From: Paragonimus skrjabini miyazakii
Taxonomy: Eukaryota > Platyhelminthes > Trematoda > Plagiorchiida > Troglotrematidae
NCBI GenBank assembly: GCA_014338405.1
Contig: JTDE01000724.1
Location: 90,555-154,554 of the forward strand
DNA length: 64,000 nucleotides
Direction: 5' to 3'
The position numbers and the translations under genes were made by a program. Under the pieces are notes generated by a model, which saw only the letters and a program-made list of their open reading frames with translations, was not told the origin of the DNA and did not search any database. Shown piece by piece: positions 12,816 to 24,307 of this stretch. How positions within the stretch are numbered: position 1 is the stretch's first letter; every line of letters begins with the position of its first letter.

Positions 12816-13427
12816 GGAAAACTCCCAATAAACGACGCCGATCACACACATAAACCGGGCAGAAGTGCACACGACGCGTGAGCAGAAACCTGAAGGTGTT
12901 GTGGATTGGAATGCTGACTCATAAACGCGAGCGCACGTGTAGCATGCGAACTAGCGTGTTGGACAATAAAGATTGTGCTTTGTTGGACGCCTTTTCGCTA
13001 CAATACCTTCAGAACTTGCGTGGACACGTTTTCGATTCATTCCTAGTGAACGCTGGTGCCCACGTATTCCCCTTCTTGGGTTGGGAATCAATCTGCGCAA
13101 TCGGGTGCGAAATGTTAGTGGGGACGATCCAATAGTTGGGTTCAACAAGACTACTGAATCGTTTCTTCGTGGGTGAATGCCTACATCGTTTTCAATCTGT
13201 CATCTTTGTTTCGTCCAGAGATTAACCAAAAACAAACAAAGCATTATTACATCTTGGCATGCTAGATATTACTTGGCGTGTGTGAGACAACGTGATCAAT
13301 TTGGAACAAGCGTTTATTCGTATAAATTTGAATGTAAGCAACGAATATGGAAAACCGAAAAGAACACGATCGGCCTACTTTAACGGGAAAATTGTTGATG
13401 AGTAGTAGGGGATTTGGTTAGTTATAA
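12816..13427. other. GC-richer unidentified stretch
   Basis: Overlapping frames of 65-85 codons on both strands (12878-13176) with no recognisable domain. The composition continues that of the tandem duplication to the left, so it may be part of the same unknown repeat. Nothing firmer can be said. Confidence 0.35.
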
Positions 13428-13798
13428 GTTGAACATCACACACAGTTGATCGCAGCTGTCGCATTCCCATAGACCTTCCAGTCGGCCTCTTTCGAACATC
13501 AGAAGCATTAGGCCCGAGTTTCGCTTTCGTTACAGCAGCTCGTCAGTAGTGCATATCCTCACCACTGCCGGGACTAGAACTCCGGCCACGCTTTCGTGAG
13601 GTAACAATGTTGACCATCGCGCCACTGACCACACATTAGACACGACCAGAGTATCATATGGGAACGCTAAGTCACTTTCGCTTGTGTCATCCTGAAAGCG
13701 AAACTCGAGTCTGGTGCTTTTTTGGAAAAGAGGCCTACCGGAAAGTCTACGGGAATGCGATAGCTGTGATCAATTGTGGGTGATGTTCAGTTTGTATG
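13428..13798 (-). repeat. tRNA-like family B element, best copy with inverted terminal arms
   Basis: The left arm (13428-13540) begins GTTGAACATCACACACAGTT and reads GATCGCAGCTGTCGCATTCC. The right arm (about 13690-13798) is its reverse complement: GAAAGCGAAACTCGAGTCTG, then GGAATGCGATAGCTGTGATC. Between them, on the minus strand, is a tRNA-like body with box A-like GTCAGTGGCGCGATGGTCAA and box B GGAGTTCTAGTCCCGGC. The whole is a foldback element of about 370 bp with arms of about 110 bp. The internal promoter boxes suggest RNA polymerase III transcription, which is an inference. Protein-coding capacity is nil. Confidence 0.8.
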
Positions 13799-14821
13799 AA
13801 AAACGTTTCTTCTTAAAAGATGCGTGATTAAAACAACGTAAGCAGGAAACTAGGGAAAGGAATGTGTCCCTGGATTCACCTCAGATATTAGCATTAGTGA
13901 TGAAAATATGAAAACGGTTTAACGGAGCATATTTACAATTTATCTTTTACCAGGATCATAAGACACCCTTGCAATCACATAAGGATATCATAAACAGATT
14001 ACGTTAAATGTTTCAACTGTCAGCAAGTGATACTTAATATTTCCGATGTGAGCATTTGCAATACCCGAAATGACATTGTGTGACAGATATCAACAAGCTA
14101 GGCTACATTCACACTGGCAACCCTTCGTCTTTATCCGGTCTCCAACTACCGGAATGGTATTCGCGTATTTCCTTTAATACCCGTTTCAATAAACGAACGC
14201 GAAGAAAAAGAAACATGCAAGTGCAAGGCGAGGAACTGTGTTCTTCAAGTGACATAGGGAAAAACGACTTTCTAATTGTACACTCTGTATCGTCATATGG
14301 TTATCCATTTCCGGATACGAATCGATATGAAATTTTACGTGAGAAAATTCAATTATAAATGCGTGACGTGAATATCTAAACAGTAATAGGTTCAGCGGTG
14401 AATTTTCTGTTCGATGGATGTTTTAATCAGTTTTATTTCCTTGTTTTTATTAGAAATTGCGATCTGTGGGTGCTTAATTGAAATGATCCATATGGACGCT
14501 TCAATATAGCAAAAACAAGAAGGCCTGTTCTGCTCTGTTTTCTCCGTAAAGTTCGAGATTTTGCAAGCTGTCTTAACAAACCATTGTAAGAATACAATAT
14601 GCGCATTTGCCTCTGAGCTAAACCAGATAGTCTACTATCAATGTCACTTGTTCTATCATCCTCGATATGAATTAGCAACGGACCTAATGTGGACAGGTTC
14701 CTTCAGTTGGTTGCTAAAGCTGAACATATTGTGTGCAAATCCGTAAAAGTCTATCTAGACGGACATGCGGCTATTGAAGAATGCAGGAGTTGACTGAATG
14801 GCGTATTTCTTTGGAATAACA
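13799..14821. other. No recognisable gene
   Basis: A 92-codon frame at 14080-14358 has no recognisable domain. Nothing else seen. Confidence 0.55.
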
Positions 14822-15152
14822 GTATAAACTGAGAACCACTCATAATTGATTGCATCTGTCATGTTCACATAAACGTTTCAGCCAGAAGAGTATGGCCGGG
14901 ACAGTCTGATCACTAAGCACATGTGAATGTAGCTAAGAGTTCAGCCGTGTAAAGTCGGTGGCACAATGTTTGACAGGATTGCTTCAAAAAGACGTGACCG
15001 GACTTCTTACCTCGGCCGTAGCAAAGATTCGTACAACTGATAAATTCTAACAACAGCGAAACTCGAGTTTAGGACATCCCTTCCGAAGTGGCTGACTGAA
15101 AAGTCTACGGAAGTGCGACAGCTGCGATAAACTGTGAGTTGTGTTCAAGTTA
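14822..15152 (+). repeat. tRNA-like family B element with inverted arms, plus orientation
   Basis: The left arm (about 14830-14895) contains AATTGATTGCATCTGTCATG and TTTCAGCCAGAAGAG. The body has box A-like GTCGGTGGCACAATGTTTGA (about 14962) and a degenerate box B in GACCGGACTTCTTACCTCGG. The right arm (15053-15152) runs from GCGAAACTCGAGTTTAGG to GTGAGTTGTGTTCAA. The tRNA-like body here points in the opposite direction relative to the window from that at 13428, while the arms keep the same arrangement. Confidence 0.7.
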
Positions 15153-16165
15153 TTTTAAACAAAATACCTCACTACTGACGAATAAGAGCAAGTACAGTTA
15201 ACATTAAAGTTGAGCAAGTGCTCATTGTGCCTTAGTAGTCTGCTGATGACATCAATAAATGTTTTAGACAAGATGACAAGGTAATAAATTACCAACTATC
15301 AATCAAGGGATTTCACCAAAAAGGAAGTTAAAATCGATCCATTGTCTTGCTTATTCACATTGGTGATGAACTGCCGTTAGCATTGCCTTCAGTTATCAGC
15401 AGCTATCCATCCCTAGACTAGCCGTTTGTCACGATGGCGTTTTATTCAGTCAGTATCAGTGTTGCTGTGTTCACAGTTTTTCATGCCAGTGTGTCTGCAA
15501 ACTGATAGCTGAAACGGGTAGACATGATTGTTACGGGTGTGGAGATCGGACGAAATTCCAACCAACTGTGTTTGCGTGATCACATGGTGTTCACGTCCGA
15601 TTTGACAATGATATCACGATGGCCGAAAACAACAGCGTCGGATGGTCACGGGTGTCGGTAGAAACAAGGTTGACAGATTAACTTCGCAGCTGGGAATCGT
15701 GGAGATATTCGGTTCCTATCACTTGAGTTGGCCAAAATTACGGGCACGCAAATCGTTTCCGTATCAGGAATAAGTAAATCACGCAGGATAGAAAGTTAAT
15801 GCCGTTGACCAGGTTCCAAGAATAGTCCTATCACTAAGTGCGAAATATTGTTTGAAAACTTCATCCGAGATTTCATTGTTAAACCGTTTGTGTTACAGCT
15901 GAGATGATGTTTGAAAACTCTCTCACATATATCACGCAACTAAAGTTAACAGTCAACTTACGACTCAATCTGCTTACACACAACACTGTGAATAACAGTC
16001 CGTTTCCAAGACCTAGAAAACTGTTAAATTCAAGTACTTTAGGTGAAACGTGTTCATTTATAAGTAGTAAATACACACTGAGAATAATTCACTTCTAAGC
16101 GTTTAATTCTATCTCCTAGGAATTTTGATAAGTGGTTTGGCAGATTCGAAAACTTAAAACGCATT
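15153..16165. other. No recognisable gene
   Basis: Complementary short frames at 15879-16098 have no recognisable domain. Confidence 0.6.
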
Positions 16166-16470
16166 TCCAAAAATTATGGACTTCGGCTGGGTTCGAACCT
16201 GCAGCAGAAACACGCCCAGACGCGGCAAGCGTTCTGCTGGCTGTCATATCTATCAAACTGCTTATCAGAAATACAGTGTCAATGCTTACTGGGGGCGTTG
16301 GTTGTTCCCATTGCGAACTGGTCGAGAAATCCTGCTTCAACAGTTATTCTACTGTCCGAAATATCTGATCTTTTGGTGTTGCTTCGTAGCTCAGGTGATA
16401 GAGCACCTGCAGCGTTTGGGTGTTTTGTTTCTGTCAACAATTCGAATCCAACTGAAATCCAGGTTTCTCA
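16166..16470. repeat. tRNA-like family A, head-to-head inverted pair
   Basis: The left copy (16179-16250) lies on the minus strand: CTTCGGCTGGGTTCGAACC is box B plus acceptor, followed by ACGCGGCAAGCG. The right copy (16380-16460) lies on the plus strand: GCTTCGTAGCTCAGGTGATA is acceptor and D-arm, and CAATTCGAATCCAACTG is box B. The 130-bp spacer contains GAGAAATCCTGC and a diverged version of the spacer at 40784-40930. The arrangement is the same as at 40651-41063 but older. Confidence 0.75.
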
Positions 16471-16899
16471 CAACTGTGTTACATCTAGATTCAGTCTTGC
16501 TTGAACGATTTTTATCGATATCATATATCTTGAACAAACAAGGTTGCATTATGTGAGCTCTTGAATAGGTGTGCAGTAATTGCAGAAGTCCTCTGCTTAG
16601 TCTACAGTTACGAATATATCAGTTTATATTTTCATCTTGGAATTTTGCATTATATATCGTTGAACAGCTCCACGTCATTTGAAAGCGTAATACTGCAACA
16701 AACTTCCCCTCGGAAATCAGAAGTGGAGGTATTACTAGATAGTTCCTCGTTTTGTCTTTCGGAGAAGATGATCTCTATGGTAGTGGACTTAGAATGACAG
16801 TGTATTTCTTCCCGGCATGCCCTGCCTCCAGAAGTTTTATCTAACTGTCTAGTAAGATTCCACTTATTACAAACGGTTAGTTCTATTGGCCACCAGCAA
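16471..16899. other. No recognisable gene
   Basis: A 78-codon frame at 16561-16797 has no recognisable domain. Nothing else seen. Confidence 0.55.
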
Positions 16900-17065
16900 A
16901 GCGGTAGATAGCCATTTCCACTTAATTGGGTCTCATCAGCACCAGGCGCGCCTGAGAATTAAACCGACGCTTCGTGGATAAACGACAGATTGTACTCCAA
17001 ACACTTATTTACTAGGGTACAGGGTCACGGTCATCGGGGTTGCTGGAAGGCAGGTAAATTATTTA
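16900..17065 (-). mobile_element. SMalpha-like tRNA-derived SINE (family C), left inverted copy
   Basis: Read on the minus strand from 17065: AATAATTTACCTGCC, then AGCAACCCCGATGACC, a box A-like TACCCTAGTAAATAAGTG (17019-17002), a box B-like GGTTTAATTCTC (16965-16954) and finally a hammerhead-like CTGATGA (16939-16933). The right copy at 17212-17400 has the same order in the plus orientation. A tRNA-related promoter followed by a hammerhead is the architecture of the schistosome SMalpha SINE. The assignment rests on that architecture, not on a sequence search. Confidence 0.65.
16913..16939 (-). ncRNA. Hammerhead ribozyme-like core, degenerate
   Basis: The minus strand reads CTGATGA, then GACCCAATTAAGTG, then GAAAT. 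The first catalytic block is intact and the second is GAAAT instead of the usual GAAAC. Helix II between them pairs poorly. Helices I and III and the cleavage triplet cannot be placed with confidence, so self-cleavage is unlikely for this copy. Confidence 0.4.
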
Positions 17066-17211
17066 TTACTGTTGTTTATGATAACTATTAAAATCGAAAC
17101 CTTTTCCCAACCTCTTCTGGGTTTGTGGTCAACGCTTCTTCGTTTGCAGGCCAACCACCAGAACGACCAATCGATTCAATTTATGAACAGAATGAGGCGC
17201 AACAGCTCAGG
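17066..17211. other. Spacer between the inverted SMalpha-like copies
   Basis: About 146 bp separate the two 5' ends. It contains no promoter box or frame that I recognise. The spacer is similar in length to the 147-bp spacer of the family A pair at 40784-40930 but unrelated in sequence. Confidence 0.5.
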
Positions 17212-17400
17212 AAAATAATTTACATATCTTCCTGCAACCCCGATTACCATGACCCTGTCGCCTAGTAGATAAGCGCTTGGACTACAATCTATCGCTTATT
17301 CATGAGTCGTGAGTTCAACTCTCGGGCGTGCATGGTGCTGATGAGACTCAGCTGAGTCCAAACAACTACTCACCACTACGTTAGTAATCACTGGAACCAG
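17212..17400 (+). mobile_element. SMalpha-like tRNA-derived SINE (family C), right copy
   Basis: The plus strand reads AATAATTTACATATC, then TGCAACCCCGATTACC, box A-like TCGCCTAGTAGATAAGCGC (17258-17276), box B-like GAGTTCAACTC (17311-17321) and CTGATGA (17338-17344). Similarity to the reverse complement of 16900-17065 is continuous over about 140 bp with scattered substitutions, so both copies derive from one family. The tail after 17363 contains no clear poly(A). Confidence 0.65.
17338..17363 (+). ncRNA. Hammerhead ribozyme-like core with intact helix II
   Basis: CTGATGA is followed by GACTCAGCTGAGTC, which folds into a perfect 5-bp helix II with an AGCT loop, and then by CAAAC. The canonical sequence is GAAAC, so the essential G12 is replaced by C. 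Spacing between the blocks fits a hammerhead exactly. Helix III and a GUH cleavage site downstream are not obvious. I infer a formerly active ribozyme that is now probably inactive. Confidence 0.55.
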
Positions 17401-19989
17401 TTCGTTCGAACTCAGAGGCAGCGGGTTTCAAAAACCTGAACTTCTGGTTTACTTTTTTCTTACAGTTTCTGCAGATAGATGATGAATGAGAATATAGAGT
17501 ACTGGTAAACAGTAGGAGATTTGATTAACAAAAACTGAGCAGCACTGTCAAACGTTTGCAGATTTGGAATACCCTTATCTGTTTCAGTTCCCCCGTTTTC
17601 TGAAAGGAGCACCCCAATTTTGCTGTTGCTAGAGTTCGTGGCTGAGCGTTTGCATAGGTTAATCCGATCGTGTGTAGTCCGAAGTCAGTGACGAAGCAGG
17701 TGATACGACTGCCTCACTTGTAACGGTAACGATACCGATGAAACTGCGCACATAATAACTTGTGTTTTCTCCTCCCGTCTTCCAGGTTTCGTGGTGTTTG
17801 CGTTTCTGGACTAGGCAGAAGGATCACCAGTGGAAGGGATCAATGAACGGTTACAAAGTGCTTATGCTGCTTTGTATGTGACACCCATCGCGGTATCGTG
17901 CCCTCTTTTTGCAAGTGCTGCTGAATAAGTCCTTTCTACGATTTGGTATACTCAATTAGGCAGCTGCGAACACGGATTCTGACTCACAACTCTCGTACTA
18001 TCCTTTGTAGAGAGTGAGCATTCTGTTTCCAGCTGGATAAATGATCTTCGATTACGTCATTTGCGAAAAATTAGACATTTAATTATGACCAAAGGTCAAC
18101 CCCTAGCACTGGCAAGGTTATGCATTAATGACGAACTCTAACTGGAAAGAAACTCGAACCTGAAGCATACTTACGAAACGTCTACAGGAATATAGATCTG
18201 TTGACTAATATACGAAAGTTGGAAAAACTTAATCGTGATGAGTAATTAAGCGATTCGTAACGTTTTACTTACAACTTGCCTAACTCTATGAGTTCCTATA
18301 ATGAATGTGCGTTTTTTGAGCACAAATTTGCTCAAACGACATGGAGTATTCCACTGGTTGACCACCGCAAATAGAGTGGATTGGTGATTAACATATGTTT
18401 TTAAACTTTTGTTCAAAATGTCACCTTAGCGTTTGATCAAATTAAGCTTCCTTCGTTCAGAAGACTTGATATTCTCTGTTAAATATCCCAGTGTATATTT
18501 GGAACTCAAAATATACTTTATTTTTTAAAAGTTCCATGATCGAATTTCGCTTCAAGAATGCAGTGTTGTGAGTTATTTACACTGCCAATCGTGTGATCCA
18601 GAAACTCGATAATGTAATCTAAAACCATCCAAGGTCATGTAATTGTAGAAGTATAAATATCATTTACGATAAACGTACAATGATCATATTCTTCACGCCG
18701 ACCAGTTTTTGAAAGAACTGACAGAAATTAACCGATGACAAATTTAAATTTGCTTTCCGTTGAGATAAAAAAAACAGCACAACAGATATTCATGGTATAT
18801 TGCAGCTAGAAAAGTGTACTTAGTTTGTGAACATTGTTAACCAACAAAAAATCATGAGAAAGGTCCAAAAACTAAAATCCTATGAAAATCCCTAACTTAT
18901 TTGCATAAATAAGATATGCCTTTCAACTGTCATACTTCATTACAAGGTTTATCAAAGGGTCTTCATTAACGATTGACTGAACCCTATTAATTTGTGTTAA
19001 TCCACGGATGCAAAACAAAAATCCTCCTCTAGTTGAGCTTAGAAAAAGATTAGGATTTTTGCATGGATTTCAGCACGAATTATCATTCTCATTTCGTGTC
19101 CTCAAAACTCATTATTGACCCACTTTAGTCAATCCACATCTTTTGACAACCGTCGTTCTTCGGGAGTTATGATCAAGTTGAATGCTTTTCTGGTAATAAT
19201 CTGCTCTTATACACTGAGGTCTGCTTCATGAATGTGATCCCTAGTCAGTATTTGTTTTGTCAGTGAATCTTCAGAATAGATATTCTGAACTTGGCCATGT
19301 TCCATGTGTTTGGTCACATGCTACTTACAACACAGCAAGTGTTAGAATAATTATTACGGTAAGTAGAGAAACCGAGCGATTGAGAAAGTGTGCACTGTGT
19401 GGGCAGTAATAGCTATTGAGTCAACGTTTAACATTTTAGCATCGATTTATTGTTTAGTTGGGCAGGTGTTGTAAATCGCTTGTTGGTTAAACACAAAAAG
19501 CAGATCTTGTTCTCAACTTCAGTGTTCTTATGACCCAGTTAGGTATACAAGAAAGAATATCGGTTTCAGATGGCTAACTGCTTGCTTGAAGTGGAGAAAT
19601 TTCGTAACCAAAAGTTAATTGGCGTGTTGAAATTTTTTCACGTAATCATTCTGGTGAAACATGAGGCTTAGTTCGGGTAGTAAATGATACATGTAAATGC
19701 ATGACCGCAGCCATCACAAATTACCCGGTCGCTGGCATGTTCAAGTTCAGGTTCAATTTGCACAGGACGAAATGGCTGTTGCCAATCGAGCGTCCAGAAT
19801 ATTTGCACCGGAATCCCAGAGAACAGCACCCAGAGCTGCGACTGTCCCGCTTGAAGCGGAAATGACGAATTTTTCAGATTCCGTTTTCAGATTTCGAACC
19901 CGTTTTGATTATCGAGTAATCCATTTGGACAAGAAGAATGAGGGAGGGGAGAATTAAAGAAAAATAATCGCAACCCCAATGGCCGCTTA
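17401..19989. other. No recognisable gene
   Basis: 2.6 kb with only short frames. The 86-codon frame at 19697-19957 has no recognisable domain. Confidence 0.55.
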
Positions 19990-20990
19990 AATACATGATA
20001 ACTGGCGTTAGCTTTCTTCAAACTACAAGGAACCTTAACTATGATAGACAAGACCGACAGGTAGTGGTATACTCCATGGAGGAGGCATCGGCAAACCCTC
20101 TAGTTACATCTCCAACTCCATCCCCCTTTGGCAGGATCACCAGGATAGCACACTTCCGTAGGTATGTTGTCACAGACGTATTTGGCCCTCATCTTCTCCT
20201 AACTGTGCAGGCATTCTACCAACTGAAGAGGCCTTTTCTAAACCGCAAGTAACTATATGAACCCGTTACCCCATAACAAGAACGTGTAGAAAAAAGCACT
20301 AAATAAGAACTGGTTACCTGCAACTCACACTGTTATAAACGGACCTCCATAGGCCTGATTCTATCTCTGGCACAAACTAAGATTCACCAATCAACCAATT
20401 TCACTCTGCACCCCTTTTTGTTTTCCCGACGGCACCTAGTTGGGGTTTTATCCTTTGATGCCGTGTGTAGCGTTTCTGGGACTGAGCAAAATTTCTTTTC
20501 TTTTGAGTCACGTTGGTTTGACCTCTCTGTCACACCAGTAGACGGCCCGGGACTCAGGGGTAAGGTGGAGTGTAGCTACTGAGAACAGAACTGCTTCGAA
20601 CCCACAACCCCTGAATAGACAGCGGTGTGGAACTGAATGCAGTTTGCTCTAGTTGCCACCCGTGGTATCACCGCTCCTGGTCTGCAGGCGACGATGTTTA
20701 ACCGCTTTAGCAGTTTGGTCTCTGATCAGAGGTTCCCAATTTGTGCCGAGCAGACATCCAAACCATATGAAAACACCGCGGTATGTGAAACCGGAAAAGG
20801 GGGGAGTGTGCATGGACTTGAAAGGTTCACAGGTTACCATTTTGAGAAATGCATTAATACTATCGCCTAGAAAACACTGGCTCGATGCCATCCGACCAGC
20901 CTCCATTCTCAACCTGGAAAACCTATGCTCCCCACACCGTACATTACAATGGAAGGCTTGACCATATACGTCTGTTACATCACCTACGGC
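19990..20990. other. Unidentified GC-richer stretch next to the LINE 3' end
   Basis: Composition shifts from its left flank, with frames at 19995-20252 (plus) and 20637-20961 (both strands). A box-B-like GTGGGTTCGAAGC lies on the minus strand at about 20590-20605. No domain is recognisable. It probably holds fragments of further repeats, and the part nearest 20990 may be LINE 3' untranslated sequence. Confidence 0.3.
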
Positions 20991-21119
20991 ATGTGAATAT
21001 GCTTAAATGGTAACTCTGTCACAGATGTAACCCTAAACACTGACTCTAAGATAAAAACTAGCCCTTACGCTGCCACATTCCTGTATGCTACCACTACCTG
21101 CCAAGTTTTGTCCGCTATG

Positions 21120-24100
21120 CTAAAGAAGATCTGAAAAGATCTCCAGCCACACTTTATCCAGCCGCAGTTTGAATGAGATCACACTATCGCTATGTACTAC
21201 TTCGTCTGGGAGCTTGTTCCACACATTCACTATCCGGTTGCTGAAGAAGTTTGCTAGTACGCCTAAACGAGCCCTGCTTTTCTTCAGTCTGAGACTGTGA
21301 CCTCTGGTGATGGATTCTTGGCCCATTTGTGCGAACAAGTCTGTGGACTTTACGCCACATGCCTTTAAGTATTCTAAAGGTCTCGATAAGATCACCTCTC
21401 ATACTCCTCCTTTCCATGGAGTACAATCCGGGCTCCTTTAAATGATCATGATAAGGTTTACCCTTAACTCCTGTAATCATTCGGGTCGCGAGTTGTTGCA
21501 CTCTCTCAATGCACTGGATATCTTTACGTAGGTAGGGAGCCCACGCCTGCATGCAGTATTCCAGGTGAGGCCGAACAATGGCTTTGTATAGCAGTAGGAA
21601 TACTTCCGGTTGCTTGTTAGACAAAACTCGCTTAAGTCTAAACAGTTCACTGCGGGCTTTATGTGCAGCCGCTGCACACTGGGCTGAGGGTATGAAGTCG
21701 CTTTTGATCAATACTCCAATGTCTCTGGTCTTTTCTACGCATTCAAAGGTGAAAGGACTCTGAGGACCCGGTACTTTATGGGGTTCAGAGCTTCCAGTTA
21801 CCATTTGGCACTTGAGGGCATTCACTGGAAGGTCCCATTTAAGAGACCGCTCTGCTACTGCCTTCAGATCCTGTGTTAATGTGGCCCGATTTGCAGACCC
21901 TGCTATCTTAACATCATCAGCGAATACGAAACACGGACCGACTTACTAGATCATTTATGAACAGCAGGAACAGAAGAGGACCTGAAACAGATCTTTGAGG
22001 GAGGCCACTATGGGCTGTACCTACCTCAGAGAATCCGCTTCCAACCTTTACTTTGAAAACCCTGTTGTGTAGGAAATCCTTTACCCAGTCAATCACTAGG
22101 TTGGAGATACCAGACCACTTGATTTTGTGGATGAGATAACGGTGATTTACTGAATCGAAGGCTTTGCTGAAATCCAAGTAGCAAACCTCGACTTTCCGGC
22201 CTTCGTCCAATCGCCTCGTGACTTCATCCATGAAGTACAAAGGGTTGGATAGACATGATTTTCTTTTCTGAAAACCGTGTTGTGCAATGCTAAGAAGGCT
22301 GTTTTCAACGAGATACGTCGAAACTTTGTCCCTAATTAGCCGTCCCAGGCATTTTCCCACTATACTGGTCAGACTCACTGGTCTGTAATTATTTTGTTTC
22401 TCTCGCGAGCCTCCCTTGTAAATAGCGACCACCGCGGCTACGCACCACCCATCTGGGATTTTTCCTTCCTTTAGGGATGTTGTAAACAGGTTCCATATTG
22501 GCTACTGAAGAACTCCCGCTAATGGCAAAACAATGCCCGGATGGATGCCATCAGCTCCTGCGGATTTTGAGGGCTTAAGAAAGCCTAGGACCTTCCAGAT
22601 TTCTTCCTCGGTGAGAACTATATTGTTCATTATACTATGAGGTCTGGACTCTATCAATGTTGGCAGAATCTTGCCCTCATGCCTTCTGTGAACCCCCTGG
22701 AAAAATTTGCGGAGGAGGTTGGCTTTCTCTGTTTCATCGGTGGCTAGTTTACCCTCCTTTGTCAACAGGTCTCCTACTTCTTGTCTGCAGGCTCCCTTGG
22801 ATTGAACATACGAGTAAAATTCCTTCGGAGCTGCTTTTGCCTTGCGCGCAAGGCCTGTTTCAAAACGGTATTTTATCAGGCACTGAGCCTTGCAGGCGGA
22901 ATTTCTACAAGTTTTATACTTTAGCCAGTTACGATGGCTTTCGTTTTTCATGTAGTTCCTCCAACATTTGTTTCTGTTGAAAATCGCTCTGCGCACCGTT
23001 TGTCTCCACTAGGGCGGACGACTTCGAGTTCTTCTTGGTACTAGGGGTGCAAACTGATCCATTAGTACTATAAGCCCTTCTTTGATGACTTTCCGCAAAT
23101 CTTCTAGAGAAGCGTTTTACACCTAAGGAGCTCAGGACATGCTCCGTGCCGCTTCCAAGATCCGTGCAACATCCATTCGACCAAAATTCCGAACAAATTT
23201 TTTCAGGGGATGTTTTTTCTTCGCGCGGACTCCGAAACTCAGAACACAATGATCGCTCTTCCCAAGCGAAGCCCCACTTTCCAAGTTAACAATATCCTGT
23301 TCGTATCGAGTAATTACTAGGTCCAGCATGGATGCTGCATACCCGTGTCGGAACCGAGTAGACATCTGAACATGTTAACTTAACGAATTGGAGTGCAACC
23401 AGTCCAGGAATATTTCTTCGGAGATGCCCGTCCTGGCTGTTTCATAGTCCCAAGAGATGTTCGGGTGGTTGAAGTCTCCAGCTACCACAAGTTCGTTGAA
23501 TCACTAACTAGAGCGTTTAAGAAATTCAGCAGAAGCTTATCTTCGTCATTGCCAGCCAGTGGTCCCCTATAGACGCTGCAAAAAAGCAGTCTCCTGTTAC
23601 TCTCCTGAATGTAGCAGGAAGTTGCCTGTACGTTCGGGGTGTTCACTAAAAAAGGGGCCACCCACCGTTTGTACTGATTACTTACCAGCAAAAAGACACC
23701 TCCACCCACGCGCCCATCCGTGCGGTCCTGCCTGTAGACGGAAAAGTTTTCTGGAGGGCAGTTCCCCAAAGCCGCTTCCAGTTTTAGCCATGTTTCAGCC
23801 ACAGCTATGACACCGAAACCCTTACTNNNNNNNNNNNNNNNNNNNNNNNNNNNNNNNNNNNNNNNNNNNNNNNNNNNNNNNNNNNNNNNNNNNNNNNNNN
23901 NNNNNNNNNNNNNNNNNNNNNNNNNNNNNNNNNNNNNNNNNNNNNNNNNNNNNNNNNNNNNNNNNNNNNNNNNNNNNNNNNNNNNNNNNNNNNNNNNNNN
24001 NNNNNNNNNCTCCTTCGACCACAGCAACCCTACCGCTTTCCTTTGGCTTCGTTTCCTTTTCCTTATGCATTGTCATCGTCATTGGTCGGGCGACATCCTC

Positions 24101-24199
24101 AGCAGTAACTTTACTGTGGCAGATTGCTTGACTCTTCTTTAAGGGCTTACAAGCAGAGACAATCTCCTTCCCGTGGGGTTTGGCCTTAGTTGCCACCAA
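21120..24199 (-). pseudogene. LINE ORF2: endonuclease-reverse transcriptase, broken
   Basis: The frame starts near 24199 and loses 61 codons' worth of sequence to a 183-N gap. Endonuclease signs follow: AETWL with the catalytic Glu (about 23800), GGGVFLLV, SMLDLVIT and SDHCVLSF (about 23250). RT blocks follow: SAGADGIHPG (about 22560), NNYRPVSLTSIVGK, FQKRKSC, YLDFSKAFDSVNH (first catalytic Asp) and PQRSVSGPLLFL. The catalytic FADD is intact at 21913-21924 but lies one frameshift away from the preceding block. A TAG at about 22504-22506 interrupts the frame between LAGVLQ and WNLFTTS, and further shifts lie near 23020, 23380 and 23500. The C-terminal part (HLEYCMQAWAPYL, VNVWNKLP) ends at TAG 21120. 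Enzyme activity is lost. Confidence 0.85.
23827..24009. other. Assembly gap of 183 N
   Basis: Unresolved bases inside LINE ORF2, between its N-terminal basic segment and the endonuclease AETWL motif. The start of the endonuclease domain lies in the gap. Its non-round length suggests an estimated or read-pair-sized gap rather than a fixed placeholder. Confidence 0.97.
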
Positions 24200-24307
24200 T
24201 TTCGTGGTTTGTTCCGACCTTGCTCTACTAACTGAAGCTTCCTGGCTTCCCAGTGTTCTGTTGGTTCTCTATTCCGTCATACAGATGGTGCTTATCTTAG
24301 CGGTGAA

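Noticed and set aside
16132..16556. Overlapping plus-strand frames of 68-126 codons as genes
   Set aside because: They run through the family A inverted pair and share its repeat-derived peptides.
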